This document shows, in pieces, positions 1 through 12,090 of a DNA stretch of 64,000 bases; position 1 is the first letter of the stretch, and the number at the start of each line of letters is the position of its first letter. Under the pieces are notes generated by a model, which was not told the DNA's origin, searched no databases, and saw only the letters and a program-made list of their open reading frames with translations. The stretch is from Caenorhabditis remanei (Eukaryota; Nematoda; Chromadorea; Rhabditida; Rhabditidae), in the NCBI RefSeq assembly GCF_010183535.1, contig NC_071332.1, positions 17,236,001 to 17,300,000 on the forward strand. The letters are read 5' to 3'. The position numbers were made by a program, and so were the translations under genes.

Positions 1-610
1 CAACAGTCAGAAGCTTAATAGAAATAAATTGAATGAAAAAACACTACTCAAAAAGTGGTGGTGATTTGTGAATAAGTAACTTTGTCGTTGATCAGTTACC
101 TTCAAAAGGTAATAATTTCTAGGATGAGGATTTGTTAACACATGGTCTCAGTCTGCCATATTCAGAGAAGAGAGGCAGCATTGCCGCCGAAGTTTGACAT
201 TAATATTTGAAAGATGACTCGCCTCTTGAGGAGGGAGAAAGGAGAGTTAAACGTTCCTGTTCTTTTGAAATAGTATGTTAGATAAAGCAGAAAAAATGAA
301 TACAGTTTCGATTAGTGAATTGAAAACTGCTCATATTGAAATCCTTTTTTCCTCAGGATAGAAAAGTCACCGAGTAAATTTGTCGAAATCGTATCAGAAA
401 AGCAGAGATGTTTTAATTGTTCTCTACCGGAACGGGCTGTTTAGCTAACAAAAACTACCGACAAGTGAAGAAAATTAATACGATCCAGGAGAAGGAGAAA
501 ATTCTGAGACTTCGATAGTTTGAACCATTTAAGAAGCGCCGCAGGCGCTGTAACACCCAGAAGGGTGGTGTAGAGAAGGAGGTTGAGCAGCCGTTAGGCT
601 GCGTTAACCG
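1..610. repeat. Hairpin-rich dispersed repeat, left copy
   Basis: No credible coding region. Bases ~30-195 resemble 60940-61120 and 61460-61640 (shared words: CACTACTCA, CTAGGATG, GGATTTGTTA, AGTCTGCCATA), ending in a GC hairpin core GCAGC-ATT-GCCGCC. Bases ~530-616 resemble 61808-61890 and hold two hairpins: AGCGCC-GCA-GGCGCT, then a longer stem GGTTGA+GCAGCC, loop GTTA, GGCTGC+G+TTAACC. The tandem array starts immediately after ACCGACTGGTA at ~616. It is either a non-autonomous transposon or a structured RNA family; the sequence alone does not decide. Confidence 0.7.
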
Positions 611-3030
611 ACTGGTATTCTAGATCGGGAGGATTCAAACCCGCGTCTACTGAAGTAAACTTCAGCCCGGATAAGTATAGACCTCACGCAGCGTAACTGA
701 CCGTGTCTAACCGGAACCGACACAGATAAGAATGGTGGGGGAAGTTAATTGAAAAGAAATTATTCTGTTTTTGGATATTTCTATGAAATTCTGATATATG
801 AAAAGAAATTATCCTGTTTTTGGATATTTTTTTGAAATTCTGATATATGAAAAGAAATTATCCTGTTTTTGGATATTTTTATGAAATTCTGATATATTCT
901 AGATCGGGAGGATTCAAACCCGCGTCTACTGAAGTAAACTTCAGCCCGGATAAGTATAGACCTCACGCAGCGTAACTGACCGTGTCTAACCGGAACCGAC
1001 ACAGATAAGAATGGTGGGGGAAGTTAATTGAAAAGAATTTATTCTGTTTTTGGATATTTTTATGAAATTCTGATATATGAAAAGAAATTATCCTGTTTTT
1101 GGATATTTTTATGAAATTCTGATATATGAAAAGAAATTATTCTGTTTTTGGATATTTTTTATGAAATTCTGATATATTCTAGATCGGGAGGATTCAAACC
1201 CGCGTCTACTGAAGTAAACTTCAGCCCGGATAAGTATAGACCTCACGCAGCGTAACTGACCGTGTCTAACCGGAACCGACACAGATAAGAATGGTGGGGG
1301 AAGTTAATTGAAAAGAAATTATTCTGTTTTTGGATATTTTTATGAAATTCTGATATATGAAAAGAAATTATCCTGTTTTTGGATATTTTTATGAAATTCT
1401 GATATATGAAAAGAAATTATCCTGTTTTTGGATATTTTTATGAAATTCTGATATATTCTAGATCGGGAGGATTCAAACCCGCGTCTACTGAAGTAAACTT
1501 CAGCCCGGATAAGTATAGACCTCACGCAGCGTAACTGACCGTGTCTAACCGGAACCGACACAGATAAGAATGGTGGGGGAAGTTAATTGAAAATAAATTA
1601 TTCTGTTTTTGGATATTTTTATGAAATTCTGATATATGAAAAGAAATTATTCTGTTTTTGGATATTTTTATGAAATTCTGATATATGAAAAGAAATTATT
1701 CTGTTTTTGGATATTTTTATAAAATTCTGATATATGAAAAGAAATTATCCTGTTTTTGGATATTTTTATGAAATTCTGATATATGAAAAGAAATTATCCT
1801 GTTTTTGGATATTTTTATGAAATTCTGATATATTCTAGATCGGGAGGATTCAAACCCGCGTCTACTGAAGTAAACTTCAGCCCGGATAAGTATAGACCTC
1901 ACGCAGCGTAACTGACCGTGTCTAACCGGAACCGACACAGATAAGAATGGTGGGGGAAGTTAATTGAAAAGAAATTATTCTGTTTTTGGATATTTTTATG
2001 AAATTCTGATATATGAAAAGAAATTATCCTGTTTTTGGATATTTTTATGAAATTCTGATATATTCTAGATCGGGAGGATTCAAACCCGCGTCTACTGAAG
2101 TAAACTTCAGCCCGGATAAGTATAGACCTCACGCAGCGTAACTGACCGTGTCTAACCGGAACCGACACAGATAAGAATGGTGGGGGAAGTTAATTGAAAA
2201 GAAATTATTCTGTTTTTGGATATTTTTATGAAATTCTGATATATGAAAAGAAATTATTCTGTTTTTGGATATTTTTATGAAATTCTGATATATGAAAAGA
2301 AATTATCCTGTTTTTGGATATTTTTATGAAATTCTGATATATTCTAGATCGGGAGGATTCAAACCCGCGTCTACTGAAGTAAACTTCAGCCCGGATAAGT
2401 ATAGACCTCACGCAGCGTAACTGACCGTGTCTAACCGGAACCGACACAGATAAGAATGGTGGGGGAAGTTAATTGAAAAGAAATTATTCTGTTTTTGGAT
2501 ATTTTTATGAAATTCTGATATATGAAAAGAAATTATTCTGTTTTTGGATATTTTTATGAAATTCTGATATATGAAAAGAAATTATCCTGTTTTTGGATAT
2601 TTTTTTGAAATTCTGATATATTCTAGATCGGGAGGATTCAAACCCGCGTCTACTGAAGTAAACTTCAGCCCGGATAAGTATAGACCTCACGCAGCGTAAC
2701 TGACCGTGTCTAACCGGAACCGACACAGATAAGAATGGTGGGGGAAGTTAATTGAAAAGAAATTATTCTGTTTTTGGATATTTTTATGGAATTCTGATAT
2801 ATGAAAAGAAATTATTCTGTTTTTGGATATTTTTATGAAATTCTGATATATGAAAAGAAATTATCCTGTTTTTGGATATTTTTATGAAATTCTGATATAT
2901 TCTAGATCGGGAGGATTCAAACCCGCGTCTACTGAAGTAAACTTCAGCCCGGATAAGTATAGACCTCACGCAGCGTAACTGACCGTGTCTAACCGGAACC
3001 GACACAGATAAGAATGGTGGGGGAAGTTAA
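611..3030. repeat. Higher-order tandem array (satellite-like)
   Basis: Nine copies of a ~125-bp module starting TCTAGATCGGGAGGATTC (near 618, 898, 1178, 1457, 1833, 2062, 2342, 2622, 2902) alternate with one to five copies of a ~53-55-bp AT-rich unit containing TTCTGTTTTTGGATATT. Most periods are ~279 bp; 1457-1833 is longer (five AT units) and 1833-2062 shorter (two). On the minus strand the module reads GGTTTGAATCC, 10 of 11 to the tRNA/SINE B box GGTTCGANTCC, next to a CTGAAG-TTTA-CTTCAG hairpin. I could not fold a full tRNA. The repeated 73-aa minus-strand reading frame is just this repeat. Confidence 0.9.
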
Positions 3031-4717
3031 TTTTCGAACTCACGTTTATCAAAATGATCCTCACGGGATTCTTCTCGATCCATTGCTTTCCTATCAGTCG
3101 TGTATTGCTCTCGACCATTCCGGATCCTTCACGACGGTTGGTTTCTACTCTGTTCGCTGTGCTTTAGCACTGAACAAGAAAACATTAATTTGTAAACTTG
3201 GTGAGCAAATAGGGAATATAAGTACGAGATAAATCATGGTTAAGGGGATATCTAAAAAATGATCAAAAAGAAAAAATAGAAAAGTCACCATCCAGTACAG
3301 AGAGTTAATGGACGACTGAGCCAAGAAAATGGGGTAAGGAGACTGGGGGACTGTGGGCGGATTCTAGTAGACATCTGCCATCTGGTGGTCTAATAAAATA
3401 GATCATAAAAAATGATTTCTCATAAAGATAAGTGAGCAGGTGGTTTGTGTTAACAGTAATGAGACAATAGAAAAATTTAAACGAATGTGAAAAAAATATG
3501 ATCAGATGAGACGACCGCCATCTGGGGAATGACAGGTATTTCCTCTAATGCGACCGTTCAAGGTTCCAAGTTTCCACACAAAGACCGATTTCCCAAAGAG
3601 ATAAGGAAGCAGATGGTAATATGTGAAGATAAATGTTCCAGACAATAGACCGAGAGAGAGAGAGAGAAAGTCAATGTGTGAATTAGTTGACATGTTTACT
3701 CTGGATATAGACATCTGCTATTTATTCAAACTAGCGCAACTAGACTAGTAATATTGATGAGGGAAAACCCAAGTTTTGTAAGACTATGAGGCTAACTAAA
3801 GTAGAACTAAGAAAGTCGATTAGTTGTGAAATCAAAATTTCAAAAAATTCAATTTTTTCGAATATTTTTTTGTGTTATGATCAAAAATTGTGTCGGGACA
3901 GAAGAAAAATGACATGATTGATTAAAAAAACCTAAAAACCCACTGTTTTGAAACATCAAAAATGATTTACCGGAAGATCTCGAAAATTGAAATCCACGTT
4001 TTTTTCATACTTCCCCAAAAACCGTTCTTGCGGTCTAGAGTTACAAGTAGGGACAGCATGTTTCCGATACCAAATTTCATGTAGATTTAGATTTTCAAAT
4101 AAAAAAGCCCGTCTTCTGGGGTCACTGCCGAGATAGACTTTATGAAAAAAAAACCCGAAAATTTCATGAATTTTTAAACAATTCACTATGAAGTTGTTGA
4201 GCTGGATTTTTCTTCTGAACACAAAAAATGCTGACAAAAGTGTTTAAAACAATTTCCCTTTGAGATTTCATTCCTAACTACTCCAGAAAATTTTTTCGAA
4301 AATATCGATTTTTGATTTTCCTAGGTATCCAGGTGATGAACTCGGGCGAAAAGTACCATAATTTACTGAGAAAACTTGATACTATCTTTGCTCAAAATTA
4401 TAGGCAAATCGGAGATGGTCAACTTTTTTCGATTGCCTATGGTCCGTTGATCGATGATCGATCGACTTGGAAAGCGTGTCTTATATTGAAAGACACGACA
4501 AATAAACTTAAAATTTGAAATTGGCACTCAGCCAAGTCTTATAAGACACCGTGCCAACCGCTCTGCGACGGAGCTCGTTTCCGCGAGCTTATGACTCTAA
4601 CTGCTGTGGGCTCTTGCGAATAACAAAATGAATCCAAAAAGTCCAACAAAATATAAGTTTATTATCTACTTTTAATTTCACAAGAGACAACATTCACAGA
4701 TTTTGGGTGACAAAAAT
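3031..4717. other. Intergenic, no recognised gene
   Basis: AT-rich. Two diverged segments share CCATCTGG...AAAGAGATAAG-type words (~3370-3470 and ~3505-3660). There is a (GA)n run near 3652-3668. A 68-codon reading frame at 4312-4518 has no recognised domain and no splice context. Confidence 0.5.
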
Positions 4718-6191
4718 TTAAGCAGCCACTTTCTTCAACTCGGCTTCCTTCAATTTCCTCTGTTTCATCATTTTCACACATTCCTTAGTCTCCACGAATC
4801 TCACAGTCAATGAAAGGAAGAGTATGTCCATCATCATGAAGATTATAGCACACTGAAACAGTTTTAGATTGAACAATTTTCAGAATTCACCCTCTTTTAA
4901 CGCTCACCAATTTAAAATCGAATCCACAACACACTTTGTAGATAACAGTGAGAGTTGGGTACTGAAAAACTCATCGATTTTTTGTCCTTCTAATTTTTTT
5001 GTAATTACCAATTTAAAGTAAGCCAATATGATAGTCTGCCGGGTAATCATTTGCTCTGAGTGAACCATCTTCCTCCAATTTTTCCAGGAAACGAAACTGA
5101 TAATGACACTGATCCAGTATAGAAATTGAGTTGATAAGTGGAGTCCAAAGTAGCAGAAGAATAGTTGTTCGGCTCCACAGATTTGGAATTTCAGAATAAA
5201 AATTCCGTACAGTATCATGGAAGTCTCCTTTAACCACATGAAAGCCATGACCACTCCCAAAAATTTGTTGGAAAACTTCTCCGACCAGGTCCAAATTGCT
5301 TTAGTGTTCTCCTCTAGATGCGTGAAATAGACGGAAATTGAGATAAGTGACATCGAGACGGTAAAAGTTTCTGCGAGATATTTCGTTAAAAACACCAGAA
5401 AACCCACTAGGGACCATAGGCCTATAGCCCATTCACAGTCAAAGTACCAGGCCAGGACATAAATTCCAAGGAGCAAGATGATGCCAAAGAGAAGGTGCTC
5501 ATAGATGGCGTAGAGTCGGTTAAAATTGGAACGTGCTGTTTCAGGAGAGATCTGGAACAGAATATTGGAGGGAGATTATGCAAAGCGCAGTCCGTTGAGA
5601 AATGGGTCTTGCCATATCGGCCCGCCAAATATTTTGGATTTTCAAAAAAAAAAAAATTTTTACATCGGAAAATCCAATTTATTGATACATAATTAGCTTT
5701 TGATTGAATTCTGAACCATAGTAAAATATTCGACATTTTCATGAAAAGTTCAAAAAATTTCAAAATGTCGTTCAAAAATTTTGTGTCTTTTTTCTGAAAT
5801 TTTACATCAAAAAATCGAATTTCTTGATGCATAACTAGCTTTTGATTGAGTTCTAAAGTATAGTCAAAAATTAGACATTTTCGGAAAAAATTCAAAAAAA
5901 TCAGTTCAAAACTTTTTTTAATTTTCAACCCCGGGCCGTGACAGGGCTATAAATTGCGGCTCCCGATTATTTCAAAGTCATTCATTTGAAAATTTCAGTA
6001 CGCCCCGGAGCCACCATCCCTACAACTTAACTAACCGATTCCTTGCACTTTGAAACTCTGGAAATACAACCAAGGAGTAGAGAAAACATAATGTATATTC
6101 CAATACACGTGATGGCATAGGTCTCCACAAATATCACATCTCGATTGGTGACTGTCGTTATATAAAAATCGAGGAGAGTTTCGTTAGACAT
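4718..6191 (-). CDS. Class A seven-TM receptor A1 (putative chemoreceptor)
   Basis: Exons (minus): 6191-6036, 5551-5009, 4961-4908, 4852-4718, giving 295 aa with every phase closing. Start MSNETLLDFY matches the N-terminal style of A3 (MSNLTVGEF). The protein is a series of hydrophobic segments with short polar loops. Landmarks shared with A2 and A3: a LAETFTVSMSLISISVYF helix, YFGLHLSTQF, a basic/SEQ loop before the sixth segment, and a last helix with an internal Asp (MDILFLSLTVRF), then a lysine-rich tail. It should sit in the cilium or plasma membrane of a sensory neuron if it behaves like other nematode serpentine receptors. I cannot assign a named class; the layout (first helix exon, D-x(5-6)-P/S-x-x-V-R-F end) is loosely like Srz/Srxa. 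Intron 1 holds a tandem duplication. Confidence 0.8.
5640..5915. repeat. Tandem duplication in intron 1 of A1
   Basis: Two ~165-bp units, each with TTTTACATC..AAAATC, AATT..TTGAT(A/G)CATAA and TAGCTTTTGATTGA, followed by CATTTTC. The copies have diverged, so the duplication is not recent. Confidence 0.6.
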
Positions 6192-6479
6192 CGTCACCGG
6201 GGGTAGGTTTGTGTGTTGTGCCGGGTAAACACCTTTTTATACTTTCATATCAGAACGAGCCGGCGCGCGAAGGGTATCCTGGCAACAAGACGTCTCGACC
6301 CTCTAAGGCTCCCAGTGTCTCTCGTCGGTCGATACTACGAAGCAAAGCTCCGCTGGAATGAGTGCACTGAAGCGACCGAAATGTATACTTTATTAGTTAG
6401 CTCTGACAAAAAAAATGCACAATGAGAAACAAATATGCAGAAAAAAATCAGAGCTATACCAATTATAAAAAAAAGAGAT

Positions 6480-7471
6480 TCAAACATTGGAGGGGGAGAC
6501 CTTCTTGAGTCTCAAGCTTTGGATGATGTCGATGTCATCCGAAATCTGGCGTAATCTGACGGAAATCGGGAGGTAGATGGTGTCCCATAGAATGAAGATC
6601 ATCACAACCGCATGACTGGGAATTCCGACATGCCAGAGGATGAAGATGCTGAATGTTGGGACCTAAACTTCTTTTTGTTTGAATTTCTTTTTTCATTTTT
6701 TTCATCTTACCACTCGCATCGAGGCAAAAGTGATGGATAGGCGAACCATGTGCTGCTCCGAACGGGACATCACAAAGAATGGTCTATAGTTGGCCACGTA
6801 GAGAATGATACTCGTCCAGAAGAAGAATTGAATCGACAAATGGAGTCCCAAGTAGCAGAAACAGAATTCCTGGAGATAGTTGACATCGGAAAAGTACAAG
6901 ACGAGTGCCCAAGTCATCATGATCATCTCCTTAATAGCCACGAATCCAGATGCCACCACTAACGCTGACGTCATGAACTTTCTCGACCAATTTCTGACTG
7001 CACGAGTATTTCTCGGCAGATGATTAAAGTAGACCAGCGTGGTGAGAGCCGACATTGTGATAGTGAAGATCTCGGTGAGAAATTTAGCCATGACTACTGT
7101 GCATACAAGTGGGACGAATATATAGATAGACCTTTGGTAGCTGCCAAGTTTTCTGACGACATAATGGACACTGTTGAGGGTCACCATCAAAGTGAGCAGC
7201 GCCTCGTAGACCATGTAAAGTCGGTTCGAATGGAAGCGATGGGGTCCGGTGATTATCTGAAATAGCCAAATACCAGGATAGGAGTACTCATGCAAAAGAA
7301 AAGAAAAAAACTAACCACTCCATTCCGCCTCGCGATTTCATCCACAATGAGCCAGGCGAAAGCGAAAAATCCATAAGCGATTGCGCCAAGAGACAGTAAC
7401 CCTTCCAGCGCTCTCACAGTGAACATCCCCGGCTCAAGGGGGGTCGCGACCCCCATCGTGAGGTTCTCCAT
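6480..7471 (-). CDS. Class A seven-TM receptor A2
   Basis: Exons (minus): 7471-7316, 7256-6711, 6662-6480, giving 294 aa. Exon 1 is 52 codons, exactly as in A1. The start MENLTMG was chosen because it gives that match; the longer open frame upstream has no similarity to A1 or A3. Shared landmarks: FLTEIFTITMSALTTLVYF, YLGLHLSIQFFFW, SRSEQHMVRLS, and a last helix with an internal Asp followed by PISVRL. The last exon fuses what is two exons in A1 and A3, so an intron was lost or gained. Same strand as A1 with a 289-bp gap: a tandem family, not an operon. Confidence 0.8.
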
Positions 7472-8393
7472 CTTATCCAGGTGACTAAAAAGATAGAGAA
7501 GTGAAGAAGTCCATTTTGATTTCAGCTCGAAGAGGACCGAGTGGGCGGAGTCAGTGTATCCTGGGGCTACCAAGTGTCTGATGTATCTCGAGGTCCTGTT
7601 GTGTCTCTATTTGGAGTGTGGGCACGAAATAGATAATCGCCTTCTTCTGAGAATCAGAAAGTAGAAAAAGATGAAATTGGTTTTCGACGGGACAGAAATG
7701 GCAGATTTTTATGGGGCGAAAAAGATGTAAAAAATAATTGGTTTGGGGAAAAGAGAGGAAATTTAATATTAAAAAGAAAAAGTCGTTAAAAATGGTATAC
7801 TGTAGATGTAATGGGAGAAACGGGGATATGCGATGGTAGATCAAAAGTTCAAGCCACACCATCAGCGACTGTGCTCCAAATTCATCTTAATAATTATGTT
7901 TTGCTCTAGACATCTCCCGACGGATGTTCCTCGCTCACGTGCTTTATAATTATTGTCTAAGTTCTCAGACTAAGAATTGTCTGGTAAACAGAATACCGAC
8001 GTCACTGTTAAGCAGAAGTAGACAGAACCCTAAAAACTAAAAAAAATTTACATTAAAATCTTGAAAATCACCCTTTTAGACCAGCAATATGGTGCATGGG
8101 TGGGGTTCATGCGGATTTAGAGATTTTATATCTAAAATTTTGCTTTTTGAGTGAATTTTTTAGCCCAAAATGACAATTTTTCAGAGAAAGTGTGTTTTTA
8201 GACCACGCCTATACAATTCCTACAGAATTGTATCTTTTTGCTTGATCCCACTAGCTAATAGTTTTCAGGTGTTTTTCGACGGGCTGAAGCGATTTTTACG
8301 TCGAAAAAACGATTTTCAGCAGATTTCTATAATACGTTAAAAACGGCGAAAAAATTCATTTATTATTTCAAAAAAGACAAAATATTATTCGAT
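7472..8393. other. Intergenic between A2 and A3, nothing recognised
   Basis: AT-rich non-coding sequence. I see no repeat family, RNA gene or conserved reading frame. Confidence 0.4.
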
Positions 8394-9424
8394 TTATGAC
8401 TTGTTGCAATCAGCAATGGCGTTCTTTTGAGAAACCGCATCCATCATTTTGAAGCAAGTGTAGACTTCAAAAAATCGGACGGCGATTGGTAAAGTAATCA
8501 TATCCATCGTCATGAGCATGAGGATGAACTGAAATTGTAGTTTGTAGTTTGATATATTCTTTGAAACTTACAACTTGATTGTCGACTACACGAAAGAAAA
8601 AGGAGAATGCAATCATCATAGTTGGCAACTTAAAAGCTGCAAGTAGATAGGCTTGCTGAGCCATAATCTGCTTAGAAATATCCATATCATGCCAAGCCTC
8701 ACGGTAGGTATAACGAATGAGAATACTGGCCCAGAATAGTAATTGAATTGATGTGTAAAGTCCCTAAATTCCTTTTAGTATAATATTTTTGTAGTTGGTC
8801 ACTATACTTACGATGTAGTGAGAAAAGAACTCCACTGCATAGTCGATATTCAAAAAGTACATCAGGATGACCCAGAGCAGCATACAAAATTCTTTGAAAA
8901 GTACAATTTGAGCAACCACAAGGATCAACGAGCTATAGAAGTATTTCGGTAGCTGAACAAGATTTCTGGCGTGATCCGGAAGGTCCGAGAAGAATACGGT
9001 GATTGAGAAGAATGAGATGACGATTGTGAATATTTCATTGAGCATTTTGACGAGAGCAATGACAGGTGTAGATGTGATAAAAATATAAAAAGCCCACTGG
9101 AAGCCGAGGTGTCTGGTCAACGCGAAACCGGATAACAAGACAATCATCACTCTCACAACCCATTCGTGCCAACGGTAGATGGAGTTTATACGGAAACGAA
9201 CACTTTCCAGGTCAGTCTGAATTTTATAAACAGACCTGAAGGTACCTAAGATAACTTACCTCTTCTTTGGCGGTCTTCAGGTATTTTTGGAGGCAGAAAT
9301 GAATGAAAAGAAGGAGTCCATAAATGAAAGCAACAATAAAGAATGTGCCTTCCACAGTCTCCAAGTCTCGTGACTTGAAATCGACGAGCTCTTTATAAAA
9401 CTCACCAACGGTGAGGTTCGACAT
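8394..9424 (-). CDS. Class A seven-TM receptor A3
   Basis: Exons (minus): 9424-9260, 9216-8812, 8763-8572, 8528-8394, giving 298 aa with all phases closing. Start MSNLTVGEFYKEL; a 55-codon first exon with one helix; a central exon with LNEIFTIVISFFSITVFF like A1 and A2; then GLYTSIQLLFW, and a last exon with MDMITLPIAVRFFEV and a polar tail. The large central exon of A1/A2 is divided by an extra intron (8811-8764) here. Role as in A1: orphan nematode chemoreceptor by inference. Confidence 0.8.
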
Positions 9425-10403
9425 TCTCTGACAACGAGGGGAACGAATAAAATAACCCAAGGCTCCGACGAGGGGCGTGGCTTACATAGCTACCGTATTA
9501 CTTCTTTCCCGTCTCTCAATATCCCAAGCTATCTCGAATATTTGAGTGGGCAGACTATATAATCATAATCTTAGGGGAAATTATGAAGAGAGAAGCGGTA
9601 AACAGAAGAAAAATATAATCACTTTTTTGAGTGGGGGGAATCGGTAATGAGGGGTGGGTGAGGAAGATGAATCATGGTAAATTTGAGATTTCAGATGCTG
9701 AACAGAAGCTGAACAGAAGCGTGACTGCATTATTCAAACCGTCCTGGCCTAGGATCCGTCAACTCGGCCGGATCGCACAACAAGAATGACGTCATTCTTC
9801 CGAGTCATCTGAACCCGAGGATCCGGTGCCGTTGGTTCAGAAGACGTTGTCGATGATGAAAATTAGTTGGAATGATCAAGAAAATCATTAAAATTGGCGA
9901 AAAAACAGCCGAAAATCGATAGAGAGAGAGAGAGAGAGCGCGGACAGTTAGAGTGCTTGACTCTCTGCGCACTCTCACTCTCTCTCTCCTAAACTTGCAG
10001 CTTCCGTATCTTTGCGCGGTAAATAGCTATCAAAAAGTTGTCAACTATTAAAATGTAGATAATTTTACGGGCTGCATTTTTGTAATTGACCACTTTTTGA
10101 TAGCTCCACTCCTTATTGAGACACGGTAGGTCATGGTAAACAAACCGTAATATTTTGGCGGTAAACTTGAATTTAATGGGTTTTTTTTATTCTGGGAAAA
10201 ATAGTTAATTTCTGCATGTTGTTTAAATATCTTAATATATTATCTTCTCTTTTTTGAAAATCTGAAAATTTGTGCTCCAAAGTTTTCTTGATGTTTCAAA
10301 ATTTGTCATAATTTGTCTTAACGCTCTGAAATTGCTACCTTTTCTGAATTCTTGGAAAATAGTGATGTGAGTTACAGTATGCCCAAATAACTTTATTCAT
10401 TGA
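9425..10403. other. Intergenic between A3 and B1
   Basis: Contains a (GA)n run and a CT-rich complement at 9922-9990 that can pair, plus a short foldback at 10026-10106. The B-family 3' flank block (GTTACAGTATGCCCAA) begins at ~10371. No gene seen. Confidence 0.5.
10026..10106. repeat. Short foldback element
   Basis: Arms AGCTATCAAAAAGTTGTCAA and the reverse complement of TTGACCACTTTTTGATAGCT match with one difference around a ~40-base centre. Confidence 0.65.
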
Positions 10404-10840
10404 TCAACTGAGAGAAATTTCAATTTTCTGAACATCAACAACCGGAAGAGAGATAGGAACAGTAGTAATCACATTTGGGTTTGTGTTCTTGATTTCAGTC
10501 ATTTGAATAACCACGGGAACGAGGAAGAAGTCGATTCCAATGAATAGTGCGGTGTCCTGAAATTTCTAGTTGCATGATTTGCTAAAGACAAAAGAGTTTA
10601 CCGTAAATTCCATGAATTCCGTGAAAATACAAACGGCATATATAATACTGAGAGCAAGTTTGATGGCTCCAATATATTTTGTGTGGGTTGCAATCACATT
10701 TTCCGCATGAGAGCTCGCTGGTTCTTTGATAGAAAGTTGACAGACCATCGCAATGAATACAAATACTTGATGGACGATGTAGGTGATCTGAACACAACGA
10801 ATAAAAAATAACTTTGGCCCTGAAAACTAACCGTGTAATA

Positions 10841-12090
10841 TTAGGCTGTCCCATAAGTTTTCGAACATATTTTTGATATTCTGCTATAGGACAGAGAGCA
10901 AGAATCAAGCCAAATAGTGCATGTTTTCCATTATATAAGACGTCGGGTGTATTAACAATAACATTCATTTCTTCTGGCTGCCTCCTCTCAATGAACGCGG
11001 CACCAATATTTGTCCCCGACCGACTTCATATTCGTCATGTCATTTTATTTTTGTTTCTATCTAACTCCAAAATCACTGAGATTGAAGAACGTATGGTTGA
11101 AGTTTATAAGAATGATGCCCCTCAACGGCAGACAATTAGCCGTTGGGTCCATCTTTTCAAAAATAATGATTTTTCTTTGGCCGAAGAAGCACGTTCTGGA
11201 ATCCCAGTGGAGTTCGACATTGACAAGTTACGGGAGGTAGTGGAAAGTGACCCATTTCAATCCATTTGCGAACTAGCAACAGTAATGGGCTCTACTCACT
11301 CTGCGGTAGAAAGAGGACTGGGAGCTCTTGGCAAGCTAAAAAAAAGGGAAGATGGATACCACACAAATTGTCTAACTTTGATCTTGAGCGCCGAGTGGAC
11401 ATGTCGCTGCATCTTCTAACCCACCATCCTAATTTCAACTGGCTGGATCATTTGGTTACGTCGGACGAGAAGTGGGTTTTGTACGAAATCCACCACAAGA
11501 GAGCCCAGTGGGTTGATGCTGATAAACAGCCAGAGGATGTCGTCAAACAGGAGTTACACCCTAAGAAAATATTGCTCTCCGTCTGGTGGTCTGTTCATGG
11601 AGTGTTTTATTGGGAACTGCTTCCGGTGGGAAAAACTATCACCGCCGACTACTATTCTTCTCAATTACAAAAGGTGAAGTCCAAACTGAAAACCTCCCCT
11701 CTACACGGTCACAGAGTCCACTACCTCCATTACAACGCAAAACCACACACCGCAAAGACGACCAAGTCTCTCCTGGCTACATTCCACTGGACAGTCCTTG
11801 CTCATCCTCCGTACAGCCCGGATCTCGCCCCTTCGGATTACCATCTGTTCAGCGACATGCATCGATCCCTTGAAGGCCAGGACTTCAAAACAAAGTCAGA
11901 GGTCGAGAAATGGTAGAAGAAGTATTTTGACTCGAAGCAGCCTGAGTTTTGGCGGAAAGGTATTGAATTTCTACCTACTAAATGGCAAACAGTCGTGGAT
12001 AAAGGTGGTCACTATGTTTGATTTTTGTAATATTTTGGCTTTGAATAAATTTGATTTCAATAATGTTCGAAAACTTATGGGACAACCTAA
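10841..12090 (+). mobile_element. Mariner (DD34D) transposon inside B1 exon 3
   Basis: Perfect TA duplication at 10839-10840 and 12091-12092. Terminal inverted repeats begin TTAGGCTGTCCCATAAG (left) and, read inward, TTAGGTTGTCCCATAAG (right), with one mismatch over ~28 bases. Length 1250 bp, usual for mariner. It is antisense to the host receptor. Confidence 0.95.
10991..12021 (+). pseudogene. Mariner transposase, decayed
   Basis: N-terminal helix-turn-helix half in one frame (10991 to ~11340, IEERMVEVYKNDAPQRQTIS) and the catalytic half in another (from ~11345). The shift lies at an A-run near 11338-11346. The first catalytic Asp is present in TSDEKW. The second lies in HYNAKPH where mariners have HDNARPH, so that Asp is replaced by Tyr. 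The third is in YSPDLAPSDYH. A TAG at 11916-11918 interrupts the C-terminus, which continues in frame (KKYFDSKQPEFW) to 12021. Three independent lesions mean no active enzyme from this copy. Confidence 0.9.

Noticed and set aside
781..3005. Repeated 73-aa minus-strand reading frames
   Set aside because: They are the tandem repeat read through; identical because the DNA is repeated, with no splice or start context.
4540..4620. Possible tRNA gene (paired GC-rich segments)
   Set aside because: Could not form a cloverleaf or find A and B boxes at proper spacing.
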